DNA of 64,000 nucleotides, taken from NCBI GenBank assembly GCA_030789695.1, contig JAULAV010003341.1:1-64000 (forward strand), written 5' to 3'. The notes under the pieces were generated by a model that worked only from the letters and a program-made list of their open reading frames with translations, searched no databases and was not told the DNA's origin. Below are positions 1-10,900 of this stretch, one piece after another (the stretch's first letter is position 1; each line of letters opens with the position of its first letter). The translations under genes were made by a program, and so were the position numbers. Source of the stretch: Scilla litardierei (Eukaryota > Streptophyta > Magnoliopsida > Asparagales > Asparagaceae).

Positions 1-219
1 TAATGGGGCCATGATCTTTCCCCATTAATTGGAGTAAATAGTGCACAGGTCCTGAGATTCTCGAGTCCGCTTTTAATCCCACATTCGAGAGAGAGGGACC
101 CAACGGTGGACTGGCAATTTTGGCTTTGACTGCGTCGACATTGGACTTCTTTGGCAAGCCTGTTAGGCCTTAATCATTCGTCGACCGAGTTGACTCGAAC
201 TCTGGCCCAATGACTCAAC

Positions 220-1083
220 ACCTGGGATATTGTAACATTGCCTACCAATGTTCGTACAATCAGCTGCAAGTGGATTTATAAGATCAAAACCAAGTCAGAT
301 GGATCAATTGAGTGCTATAAAGCTCGTCTTGTAGCTCGAGGTTTTTCTCAGGATTATGGCATCGATTATGAAGAAACATTTGCTCCAGTTGCCAAAATGA
401 CTTCCATCCGCACACTTATTGTTGTTGCTGCAATACGACAGTGGCATTTGTATCAAATGAATGTAAAGAATGCTTTTCTAACTGGAGATTTAGCAGAAGA
501 GGTATCTATGCAGCCTCCTCCTGGAGTTTCGATTCCTTCTGGTCATGTTTACCGTCTTCGCATGGCTATATACGGTCTTAAGCAAGTACCACGTGCTTGG
601 TTCGAGAAATTTCGTCGGCCCCTCATTACAGCTGGTTTTCAAGAGAGACTAGCTGATTATGCCATGCTTCATCGAAAGACATCTGAGGGTTGTGTCATTC
701 TACTCATTTATGTAGATGACATGATCATCTCTGGGAATGATACTGCTGCCATTGATTCACTTAAAAGAAGTCTCCAGCAACCGAAAGATCTTGGTTATCT
801 TAGATATTTCTTGGGTATCGAGGTTGCATACTCTGCCAAAGGATATCTTCTTTCTCAACAGAAGTATATCTCCGATATTCTTGCACGAGCCACTCTTGCA
901 GACTCATCAGTTTCCTCATCGTCTCCTGTATCTACTCCCATCTAGTTAAATTTAAAATTACGACGTGATGGTGGACAACTGCTTCAAAATCCATCACGTT
1001 ACCGAGAGCTTGTTGGTGTTCGTGTTTACCTCACAATCACTAGGCCAGATATAGATCATGATGTACATGTATTGAGTCAGCTG
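220..1083 (+). pseudogene. Ty1/copia reverse transcriptase fragment
   Basis: A decayed piece of copia pol. The open part (to the stop at 943-945) carries RT hallmarks: CKWIYKIK, YKARLVARGFSQ, IDYEETFAPVAKM, YGLKQ and the catalytic YVDDMII near 707-727. The similarity begins before the first ATG, with TWDIVTLP at about 220, and continues in frame after the stop (ELVGVRVYLTITRPDI) to about 1083. There is no gag, protease or integrase, and no LTR is recognisable nearby. It is therefore a truncated, non-functional copy. The first 219 bases hold nothing I recognise. Confidence 0.9.
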
Positions 1084-2298
1084 ACGAGGCCCTTGTTTAT
1101 TGGCAATGTTCTGCCAACCAAGGGTCCCACCTCAACAGCTGACGATGCTCCAACTTATAGAAGAAGTCCATGTCAGCCCCAATTAATGTTGACCGGAACC
1201 TTGTTGTCAACAAAAACAGATCATGCCACAAGGTGCTTCCGTATATTCAAGCCACAGTTAGGGTGACAAAAGATTTGCTTCCAGTCCTTCATTCACGAGT
1301 AATTTGTTAAAGTGCTTTTATTCACAAATTATAGCAAGCATCAGCATATCCCTTGGTCATGTCAGGTGTACAGGTTAAAGATCAAGCTTTAAAATTCACA
1401 AAGTGTGTTACTCTCCATAATTTTTGTGGAAGAAGTTGTGATATAGAAAACGGAGATAAAAAAGTTCGGCTAACTCAATTCTTCATCATTTATTTTGATG
1501 TGTTTATTTTAGAACCTCAATGCACCAAATATATAGTGAACCCATGATATTTTGTTTATTAATCTAGTCGTTAAAAAAATTTATTAATATATGAAAGAGA
1601 AAATTCATTAAGATTAATATGTGTTTAATGTTTTAGTATTTTGGAACATGAAGGTGTATACAAAGGGTGCTCTTTTATCCTTAAAAAAATGACCGACAAC
1701 GAAGATTTCAACGGCCGTACATAAAATCTAGCTTTGCCCGTATTGCTAAGATCTGGCTTATTCTGCGAGCTATCAAGAGAAATATGAAAACTTATATGCG
1801 CAACTCAACGCAGCTGAGCCGGACAGTTGGAATGAATAGCAATCGCACACCGCTACAAGCAACTTGACGCCAAGACGCCGCCACGTCACACCGCCCACAA
1901 AAAGCCAAAGAAAGAATGGATAATTTTCTTTTTTGGAAAAAAATTAGAAAAAAAAGGAAAACGAGAAATTGCTATCTGCAATGAAGGAAAAAAGAAATAA
2001 TTTATCTAAATAACAATTTATGAGAGTGGGAGGCATGATGGAGCATGAAATTAATTCTTTTTGGCCCTATGTAGAGCGTGGCAATGATCAGTTTTGGCTT
2101 GCGAACCTGAATTTGTTTCGGATATTCATCCGTAGACCCACTTGGACCCGACCCGTTAGTGGGAGCATTTGCGGGGCCTACGTTGTTGACTTGCCCAGAC
2201 CGTAGATAATTAATACATAGGAGGAAGAAGGGGATTAATGAGAAGATTTAGTAGCAATAGAATTTAGACGTTACGCGACTCTCATGTGACCCTAAATA
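1084..2298. other. Intergenic, no recognised gene
   Basis: AT-rich sequence with several stop-rich frames. The first 190 bases may be further decay of the copia fragment, but no motif is clear. I see no gene, RNA or bounded repeat. Confidence 0.5.
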
Positions 2299-3082
2299 GA
2301 TAAACATGTTGCAAGTCAGAAAGCGAGGATCTATAATTTCATAGCACACTCGGTGTTAGGACTCAAAAAAAATGAATATTTTAGTTTAATTTACACTTTT
2401 AAAAAAGGGTTTTAAAAGCATTTTTAATCCCTCCAAAAACATTAATTTGAACAGAGTTTCTCAATCATGTGATTTGCAATCTAGTCCATAACGTTATTAC
2501 GACGTTTGAAAAAAGTTCATTTTGACAATTTTCATCCCAAGAGTTAACTCGGGATTAGTCAGTAGGAAATGCGAGTTAAACTAAGAGGATGCATGGATTA
2601 AGAAGATGTTAGATCATAAAGTTAAAGAATGATGGTTGAAGCGGAGAGCCGCACCAAGAGTGTTGTGCGATAGGAATGAACCATTGGAGGCAAAAAAAAT
2701 AAATTTTAAAGAAAAGCGATTAGACGGTCTTTATTATATGGTACATAGTGTTGGGCTATCACCAAAAAATATGAACATAGTTTGGGTATGGGCAAGAAGC
2801 GAATACTGTGATAGATGCATGGTAGCATTAGAAAAGATAATGTAAACAATGAAGATATCTATGCGAAGGTATGCGTGATCCCCATAGATGATAAGCTGAG
2901 AGAACATTGCTTGAGATAGCTTGCCATATACACCAACAACCAATTGATGCGCATATTCGGTACAAAACATATGAATGTTGAGATTAAGAGAAGATAAACC
3001 AAAGAAGATAGGGATGAGACTAAAAACGAAAGGACAGGAATGATCTTAGTTCACAGAAGAAGAGGTTTAGACCGGAGGAATA
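2299..3082 (+). repeat. 784-bp direct repeat, copy 1
   Basis: This block matches 5419-6202 at a constant offset of 3120 with no difference found on line-by-line reading. It starts at GATAAACATG and ends at GGAGGAATA. It has no TG...CA ends and no primer site, so it is not an LTR. Two short ORFs recur in both copies but resemble nothing known. Confidence 0.9.
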
Positions 3083-3087
3083 GAGAA

Positions 3088-5418
3088 AATTGGGTAATTA
3101 CCATGGGTCAACCATGGGTTTTAATTTCTACCACCTATTTTACAAAGTTTGCTAGAATACCACCCCAACTAAAAAAGTGACCAAAATACCCCCATTAAAA
3201 TTCCAAAAATTAAAACAGCAGAACGCCATCGGTCTCCGCCTCTCTCTTCTCTTAACCGCTCCTCTCCTCCTCTCCTCCCCTCCCTCTCTCTGGCGTTGGT
3301 CTCAAAGGGAAGAAAGCCGATGGCTCATTTTAAGTGCATCTTCTCGCTCCTCGTCATCGTGGCGGTGGTGGCTCTCCTCAACACCGGCGGTTCACGCAAA
3401 GGCTGCAATATAAAATCATAGAAGCTAATAACTCAATTTTAACTCGGTATAATTGTAATAGGTTTGTATAAGCAAGACACCAACGGATATACAAAGTTTG
3501 TCATTAGTATTTTTCCCTTTTCAAGGATCCTTTAAAAACAAGGTACATGATAACTGATTTTGGTTGTTTGCTACCAAGATACAGAGAGATGTCAAACGTT
3601 CAAAACTTTTTTGTTCCCTTCATACAACATACGACACAAACTAGGGTAAAGCCATTAGAAACGGGCATCAAGTTGCTGCGTATAACATCGTATTTTACAA
3701 AAAATATACAAAAAACTTGCTTCGTCGTACTCCGACCACCCCGAAACTATGGCAACGCCTCACCGTACTCCGACAAAGCCATATGAGGCAATTTGCGCCA
3801 ATTTGCGCCAATATGCGCCAATATACGCCAATATACGTCACGAAACGTGACGTATATTAGCGTATATTAGCGTATATTGGCGCAAATTGGTGCAAATTGG
3901 CGCAAATTGGCTCGTAGGGCTTTGTCGGAGTACGGCGAGGCGTTGTCGTACATGCGGGATGGTCGGAGTACGGCGAAGCGAGGTGGTCGGAGTTCGGCGT
4001 CGACGTAGAGGTATTTTCGGCGTTGGGTTCCGACCACCCCGCTTCGCCGTACTCCGACCACCCCACATCTACGGCAACGCCTCGCCGTACTCCGACAAAG
4101 CCATAGGAGGCAATTTGCGCCAATATACGCCAATATACGCCAATATACGCCACGAAACGTGACGTATATTAGCGTATATTGGCGTATATTGGCGCAAATT
4201 GGTGCAAATTGGCGCAAATTGACTCGTAGGGCTTTGTCGGAATACGGCGAAGCATGTATGGTAAGTTCATATGACGTGTGGTAAATTCCAAGTCCAAATA
4301 AAGAAGGCCATTGGATCCATAACTTGTTGCGGCGTGCATCCAAAATATTTGGTCTTCTAGTGTTTTTTTCCTATATTTGGTCTGAAAAGAGATTCGGTGC
4401 ATGGCGATAGGGTTTGAAAAGGGTTGGCCTTTTGTACATGGTATTTGGTGGGATGGAAGTGGATGGTTAGGCCATCTATTTAGTATCAGCTGAGGTTTAT
4501 GTAAAATTCCACTACTCTGGGCTGATATGTAAAATTGTTAAGTAAATAGGATAAGATGAACAATGGAAGAAATCATATCTTATTGCAAAGGGATTCATTT
4601 TACAGGCAACAGCATCGAAGTGTACCTTAACACCCACACAATTTCACACTCGTCCAGCCAATCACCTCAAAATTTTGGAACAAGTTCAACTCTAATAAAT
4701 AACATACAATCTGCATTTTTTTCTCAATGAATCTACCAATGTGGATTATTGATTATTGAGTTATATTTTTTTAACTAAAAATAAAAGTTGAAATAACCCA
4801 ACGCCGACAATACCTTTACGTCGACGCCGAACTCCGACCACCTCGTTTCACCGTACTCCGACCACCCCGCATCTACGGCAACGCCTCGCCGTACTCCGAC
4901 AAAGCCCTACGAGCCAATTTGCGCCAATTTGCACCAATTTGCGCCAATATACGCTAATATACGCTAATATACGTCACGTTTCGTGACGTATATTGGCGTA
5001 TATTGGCGCAAATTGACGTAAATTGGCGCAAATTGCCTCATAGGGCTTTGTCGGAGTACGGTGAGGCGTTGCCGTAGATTCGGGGTGGTCGGAGTACGGC
5101 GAAGCGGGGTGGTTGGAGTTCGGCGTCGACGTAGACGTTTATGGGGGGTGTTGTCGGCGTTGGGTTGTGGGATGGCGGCGATGAGCGGTGTCGAGGCTGT
5201 CGAGGAGAGTTCGAGGCGGTGCGAGGTGATGGGCTTCGCTCGCCGGAGGGAGAACGTCGTTCGTTCGCCGGAGGGAGAACGTCGTTTTGTTGGGTTTTAA
5301 TGTTTGGGAAGAAGAGGGTATTTTAGTCTCTTTTTTAATGGGATGGTATTCTAGCAAACTTTTTAAATTGGGTGGTAGATATTAAAACTCATCGTTGACT
5401 AGTGTTATTTACCCAATT
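3088..5418. mobile_element. Non-autonomous TIR DNA transposon, about 2.3 kb
   Basis: The ends are inverted repeats of about 105 bp: 3088-3192 pairs with 5315-5418. Both read AATTGGGTAA inward and share the block AAAGTTTGCTAGAATACCA. No transposase is encoded. The inside is symmetrical, with paired segments (about 3720-3900 against about 4980-5110) and three long palindromic blocks at 3786-3912, 4110-4222 and 4913-5037. A 22-bp unit is doubled at 5232-5285. The ends resemble a MULE, but no clean 9-bp target duplication is visible, because the element abuts the two 784-bp repeats. Confidence 0.7.
3786..5037. repeat. Three palindromic blocks with repeated ATTGGCGC motifs
   Basis: Each block has arms made of repeated GCGCCAAT/ATTGGCGC and the related TACGCCAATA, around a centre of the form ACGTCAC-GAAAC-GTGACGT. 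The third block has the centre in reverse orientation. Each block is bordered by related GC-rich segments containing TCCGACCACCCCG and ACTCCGACAAAGCC. All three lie inside the TIR element. Confidence 0.8.
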
Positions 5419-6202
5419 GATAAACATGTTGCAAGTCAGAAAGCGAGGATCTATAATTTCATAGCACACTCGGTGTTAGGACTCAAAAAAAATGAATATT
5501 TTAGTTTAATTTACACTTTTAAAAAAGGGTTTTAAAAGCATTTTTAATCCCTCCAAAAACATTAATTTGAACAGAGTTTCTCAATCATGTGATTTGCAAT
5601 CTAGTCCATAACGTTATTACGACGTTTGAAAAAAGTTCATTTTGACAATTTTCATCCCAAGAGTTAACTCGGGATTAGTCAGTAGGAAATGCGAGTTAAA
5701 CTAAGAGGATGCATGGATTAAGAAGATGTTAGATCATAAAGTTAAAGAATGATGGTTGAAGCGGAGAGCCGCACCAAGAGTGTTGTGCGATAGGAATGAA
5801 CCATTGGAGGCAAAAAAAATAAATTTTAAAGAAAAGCGATTAGACGGTCTTTATTATATGGTACATAGTGTTGGGCTATCACCAAAAAATATGAACATAG
5901 TTTGGGTATGGGCAAGAAGCGAATACTGTGATAGATGCATGGTAGCATTAGAAAAGATAATGTAAACAATGAAGATATCTATGCGAAGGTATGCGTGATC
6001 CCCATAGATGATAAGCTGAGAGAACATTGCTTGAGATAGCTTGCCATATACACCAACAACCAATTGATGCGCATATTCGGTACAAAACATATGAATGTTG
6101 AGATTAAGAGAAGATAAACCAAAGAAGATAGGGATGAGACTAAAAACGAAAGGACAGGAATGATCTTAGTTCACAGAAGAAGAGGTTTAGACCGGAGGAA
6201 TA
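5419..6202 (+). repeat. 784-bp direct repeat, copy 2
   Basis: Second copy of the block at 2299-3082. It begins directly at the right end of the TIR element and is followed by unrelated sequence with several GATCCAACGTGATC-like repeats (6203-6262). Confidence 0.9.
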
Positions 6203-6462
6203 CGCATGATCCAACGTGATCATGAGTATGTGACGTCATGATCCAACGGGATCCAACGTGATCACTTTTCTTCATCCTCCTGTTTGTTGTAGAAGCTACA
6301 TGGATCATGCAGAGTTTCAGATAGAAAACTATTCTGAGGCCTTGTTTATACATCAGCAGCGATCACCATCTTACTGTTCTAAATTTGGATGTTTAACACA
6401 GTTTATTGAACATTCATTCATTTGTGAAGGGTTCTCACTTTCTCGCTGTAATTTTCCAAATT

Positions 6463-7147
6463 TTACAGCTTGGCAGGCTTGGGGAAAATATCTGGCGTGA
6501 ACTTCTGAGCTGCACTCAGGCTCCCTTTGATCTTCATCGCACCTCTGCACCCAAAAACACAGAATCGCATACAAATTTCTTTGAATCTTCAAGCCAATAA
6601 ATAAAAAGTTTCGTTGTTGTTTATTAACAAATGTATCAAAAAAAACCAAATTCAAAGTCATATCGTCTCGCCTGATGAAAGCCATTTGAGGATTCAATTT
6701 CCCGGTCGCCACGGCGATGAAATCGTCGTCTTTGAACGAGAACGTGGCGTCTGGCTTCCCTTTGTAAGGACCTAAAGCCCGATGAAAATTAAAAAAAAAA
6801 TCAGAATCAGAATCGAGAAAGAGATCCTCTCAATTAACAAGGGAAAAAAGGTCTGAGAATATAAAGGTTGCACCTTTCGTCACTTTGCCTTCCTTGAGAT
6901 CGACGACAAAGATCTCCTCGTCCACGCCCAACTTCTACGGAATTTCAATCAAAGAAAACTAGGTCAGAATTAGGGGTAGGGCTAGTGTTATAAATAGAAG
7001 GAAAGAAGGCGTTACCTTGGGAGCGATGTTGAACTGGTAGACGAGGCCGACCTTCTTGACGACAGCCTTGCCCTCGTCGGTGGCGAGAAAGAGGTTCATC
7101 TGATCGAGGAGAGCAGCAGATTTTAACGAGCTCGAAGAATCCGCCAT
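6463..7147 (-). CDS. SCP2: Sterol carrier protein 2 (SCP2), four exons
   Basis: A small single-domain lipid-transfer protein that in plants is peroxisomal and binds lipids and fatty acyl-CoA. Coding exons on the minus strand are 7147-7016, 6934-6874, 6771-6672 and 6544-6463, in consistent phase. They total 375 bases, or 124 residues, close to the usual plant length of about 123. Diagnostic stretches are GLVYQFNIAPK (exon 1), VVDLKEGKVTKG (exon 2), ATFSFKDDDF and ATGKLNPQMAFIR (exon 3) and TPDIFPKPAKL (exon 4). The C-terminal AKL is a PTS1-type peroxisome signal. Intron 3 appears to use a GC donor (CATCAG then GCGAGA). No frameshift or stop is seen. The nearest upstream gene is centrin on the same strand. 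Confidence 0.93.
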
Positions 7148-7384
7148 TTTCTCTCTTTTCTTTTTGTTCCTTTAAATTTCGCTTCCAATCTGGGGAGCAA
7201 GAACAAAATTTAGGGTTACAAGTTAATATATTAGATCAAGATGTGAAGCTGCGAGGATCGAGAAGGATGAGGATGCAGTGGGGTCGCGGGCAGTTGGAGA
7301 TTGAGTAATGACGCAACGCCGAAGATGTCGTGTTTGTTGGGGAAGGTGTAAAGGAGAGGGGAGGTGATCTTCTAATTTCCCACG

Positions 7385-7600
7385 CCATTCTGTAATTTAT
7401 GAGTATTGATTTGCGCGCCCACCGTTTTACTTCCGACCACATATCACTTATTTACAGCTTTACCATTCAATTACATTATACACACAACACCACTTAATCC
7501 TCTTTTTACCACCGACCCCCAAACACCACCACCACACCCTTCTAGACGAGGAATCCAACCACTTATTTACAAGTTTGCCATTCAATTACATTCTATTTCC
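7385..7600. repeat. Decayed terminus of a MULE family
   Basis: The stretch from 7411 reads GCCCACCGTTTTACTTC and then repeats of CACTTATTTACA and GTTTGCCATTCAATTAC. It matches the left end of the MULE at 27526. No partner terminus was found nearby, so this looks like a lone end between SCP2 and centrin. Confidence 0.5.
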
Positions 7601-7957
7601 AACCAACGACATTCAGCTCTACCTAGCTTATCACATGATTCGCATCAATAGGATTCTCTAACATCCATACTCTGCTGCCACAAATAAGCATGTGTAATTA
7701 TACTGCTTCATTTGTAAATACAGCCAACACAACAGCCACACAATAAGAATTAGTAGTAGTAGTAGTAAGGAAGAACGCAAAGAATGACTACCATTGTTGG
7801 TGCAAAAGCAATAGATTACGTTCATAGAAATAGAATTACAGCAACTTAAAGCAATAACCACCCTAAATTACAGAGGCTTGATATACACGTCAGTCAGTCC
7901 ATTCGACGGCAGATTTGGAACACAACGGGTCTTTTGCAGTCGATCATAGTCCATCGT

Positions 7958-10900
7958 CTAATACCCATAGCCAGTTTTTTTCATCATCCGGATGAATTCA
8001 TCAAGATCCACCTCTCCATCTCCTGCATACAACAAAAGATCATGGACAATATATAACAATCTGTAACACGTCAAAAGCAAAACCTTTGAAAAGAAAGAAA
8101 TCAATGATTACTGCCAACCAATCTATTGGTAAACATCTTAAAATACTTGAGATCAATTGCCTTGTGTGGAAACAACATGATGATACATGGTAGCCAAAGA
8201 AACAAATGGAGAAGCACAAGAAAGAAAAGCAGCAAGTTTCGTGTTTGAACCTAAAATTTTCACCATACGAGAATGGTTACACCTAGAAATAGACGGTTTC
8301 AGCGTTTCAAGATGCGGCAGAAAAACATCCTGAAGAGGGACTCGAGGTAGGGACGCCTCGTGTGATGGGGTAGTTATGGTAGTTGCTCCTTTTACTCACG
8401 CAAAAATGATACACACAGCTAAATAGAGAATGAACAAGACACGGGAAGTCATCTAACATAAATTTAAAAGTACTTTAGCTACTTTGCAATGCTCCATCCG
8501 GATATGTTTGTATCTTTAAATACCGTAGCACATCTAACAAACCACTGAGGACCTCAATAACCATATTTGGCTATTCCCATCAAAGCTAAACCAAAAAAAA
8601 GGATCAAATTCCCTCTAAATAATAACAAGCTAACAAGATCTTGATTGCTAAGTTTCACTGGAACACAATCCATACCATGCCGGTGGATGCTCAGAAACTT
8701 CACGATGTTAACGCACTATCAAATACATGTTCAAGGGATAGTATACTACCGCAACCTTAAAATAATAATAATAGACGAAATTTATGTATGAAATAGGCTT
8801 TTTTCACTTTGCATGTGAACATGCCAGCTCGTTGGATTAAAAGATCCACTATCAAGTAGGTATCATTAGAAACTGACATTCAATATCCGATCAGATCCTG
8901 ATCTTATCAATATCATGAGGACCTAAGAGGTATCCTATGATCTTGATACATTGTAAGACATGCTAGAATTAAAGCCATGAAATTACTCAAAAAACATCAA
9001 TAAGATATTTATGACATAACAAGCAGGAAAACACATTAGAACATCCATGGTTTTGCAGGGAAGAATAGGCAAGAGTTCTCACCATTGTGGTCAGCTTCCT
9101 CTATCATCTCTCTAATCTCATTGAGTGTGAAACTTTCACCCAAATCTTTAGCAACACGCATGATGTCCACATCGGATATCTTTCCCTAAATAATATTCCA
9201 AAGTGTTTGTCAGTTTTCTCAATTAGAAAGAGGTATGCGTGGAGAAAAGAAAACTTAAGAAAAATAAAAATATAACATGGAAAAAAAAGTAGAAGATCAC
9301 ATTATTGTCTTCATCGATAATACGAAAAGCTTTCATAAGCTCATCTCTGGTGTCTCTTTCTCCAATCTTTGCCGTCATCATGTGAACAAATTCATCAAAA
9401 TCAATTGCACCGCTGCCATCTTTGTCTACATCAGCAATCATACGATTGATTTGCTGCAGAAACAAAATAGGTTACATATCAAAAAAATATTAAAAATTAA
9501 TAAAAACAAGCGACAGTGTTTAAGTGTTTAACAATGGAATCAAGACTCATATTCAAACAATAAGTGAAAGAAATATATGTTCTTTTTGTCAGCCAGATCA
9601 AAATTACAATTTTCCTCTTTCCCTACTTAAGATAATCAAGCTACCGTGAATTCAGATGTCTTGCTAATATTAAGATTATTATATTTAGCAACAGCTAAAG
9701 ATTTTAGAATGATAGTAAAAACTGCTTATAGAATTACAGGCGATGGACCAAAAAATATGGAAACTAAAAGTTTCTCTCTCAAGTCAACATTCAGCTGGAG
9801 TACATGCTGGCAACTTGGCATCACTATTTGGCAAGCAATTGAGGATACCCTTATCTGCGTTGTAATCTCATAGCACAATATAAATATATATTGGCAAATG
9901 GTAAAAGGTCAATTTCAGATCCCATATTTTTTCAGTGATAAATAAGCAATATTTAGGCTGTTTAGGTCAATGCTTATGCTATTCACTCCCACCACCATGC
10001 CTTTACAGCAGTCCCAACCCGTCAAATAAATTATCAGCCAACCATCCCTCAGATCCTGAAAATGAGGAGCAAATCTGTCCTCCCATTCACATAGGAGCAA
10101 AAACTTTTTTACCTAATATAAATGCTATTTAGGGCTATGGGCATGTATGTTAAGATACTGGGTCACCCCGTATAGTTTTAATGATGAGCAAACATGTCAT
10201 CTAATACATGAGTGCAGTTCAAGTATATATGAAGTAAACAAAGAAGAAGTAAAAGGATTATATATGAAGTAAACAAAGAAGTAGTAAAAGGATTAGTGAG
10301 TTTAACAAGGCCATGAATTCAAATGAAGGAAGATATTGAGACCGCACAAAAGGGCAGATCTAAAAAAATTTGGAGTCTCGGTGGTATTTTAGTAATTTTC
10401 AATTTTTCAGGGGTCCTTTGGTAATTTTTTATTTTATGTTTATTTCTGTAATTTTGTTAGTTTTAGATTAGTATTTATATGGAGCTAGGGGGATTGGAGA
10501 GGGAGTGGAATATTGAAGAGAAACTTGTGTCAGGTTGATAAAAATCCTTCTTTTATTGGAGAGTACGGCCCCCTCTCGAATCGGCGGCTTGTGAGAAAGA
10601 GTTCATCTTGAAAGAACTCAATCAATCTTGTATCCCCTTTATTTTCAGTATTATTATTAATAAAAATTCTTCCTTTTTTTCCCAAATCCCACTTCATAAC
10701 CCCAAAAATCCTACATTTCTACCAAAAATCCAATCTCCCATAAAAATCAACTTTTTTATTCATTTAAACTCTAGAAAATCCTATCAAGTGGTATCAGAGC
10801 GACGATCTTGACATCCATGAAGGCTACAAATAAAAAGATGTTGCGGCCGGTATTTGGGAAGAGGGGCATTTGGGTAAAATGACTTTTGGATGGTGTTTGG

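Noticed and set aside
2299..6202. The 784-bp repeats as LTRs of a retrotransposon
   Set aside because: No TG...CA ends, no primer site or purine tract; the inside has its own terminal inverted repeats next to the blocks.
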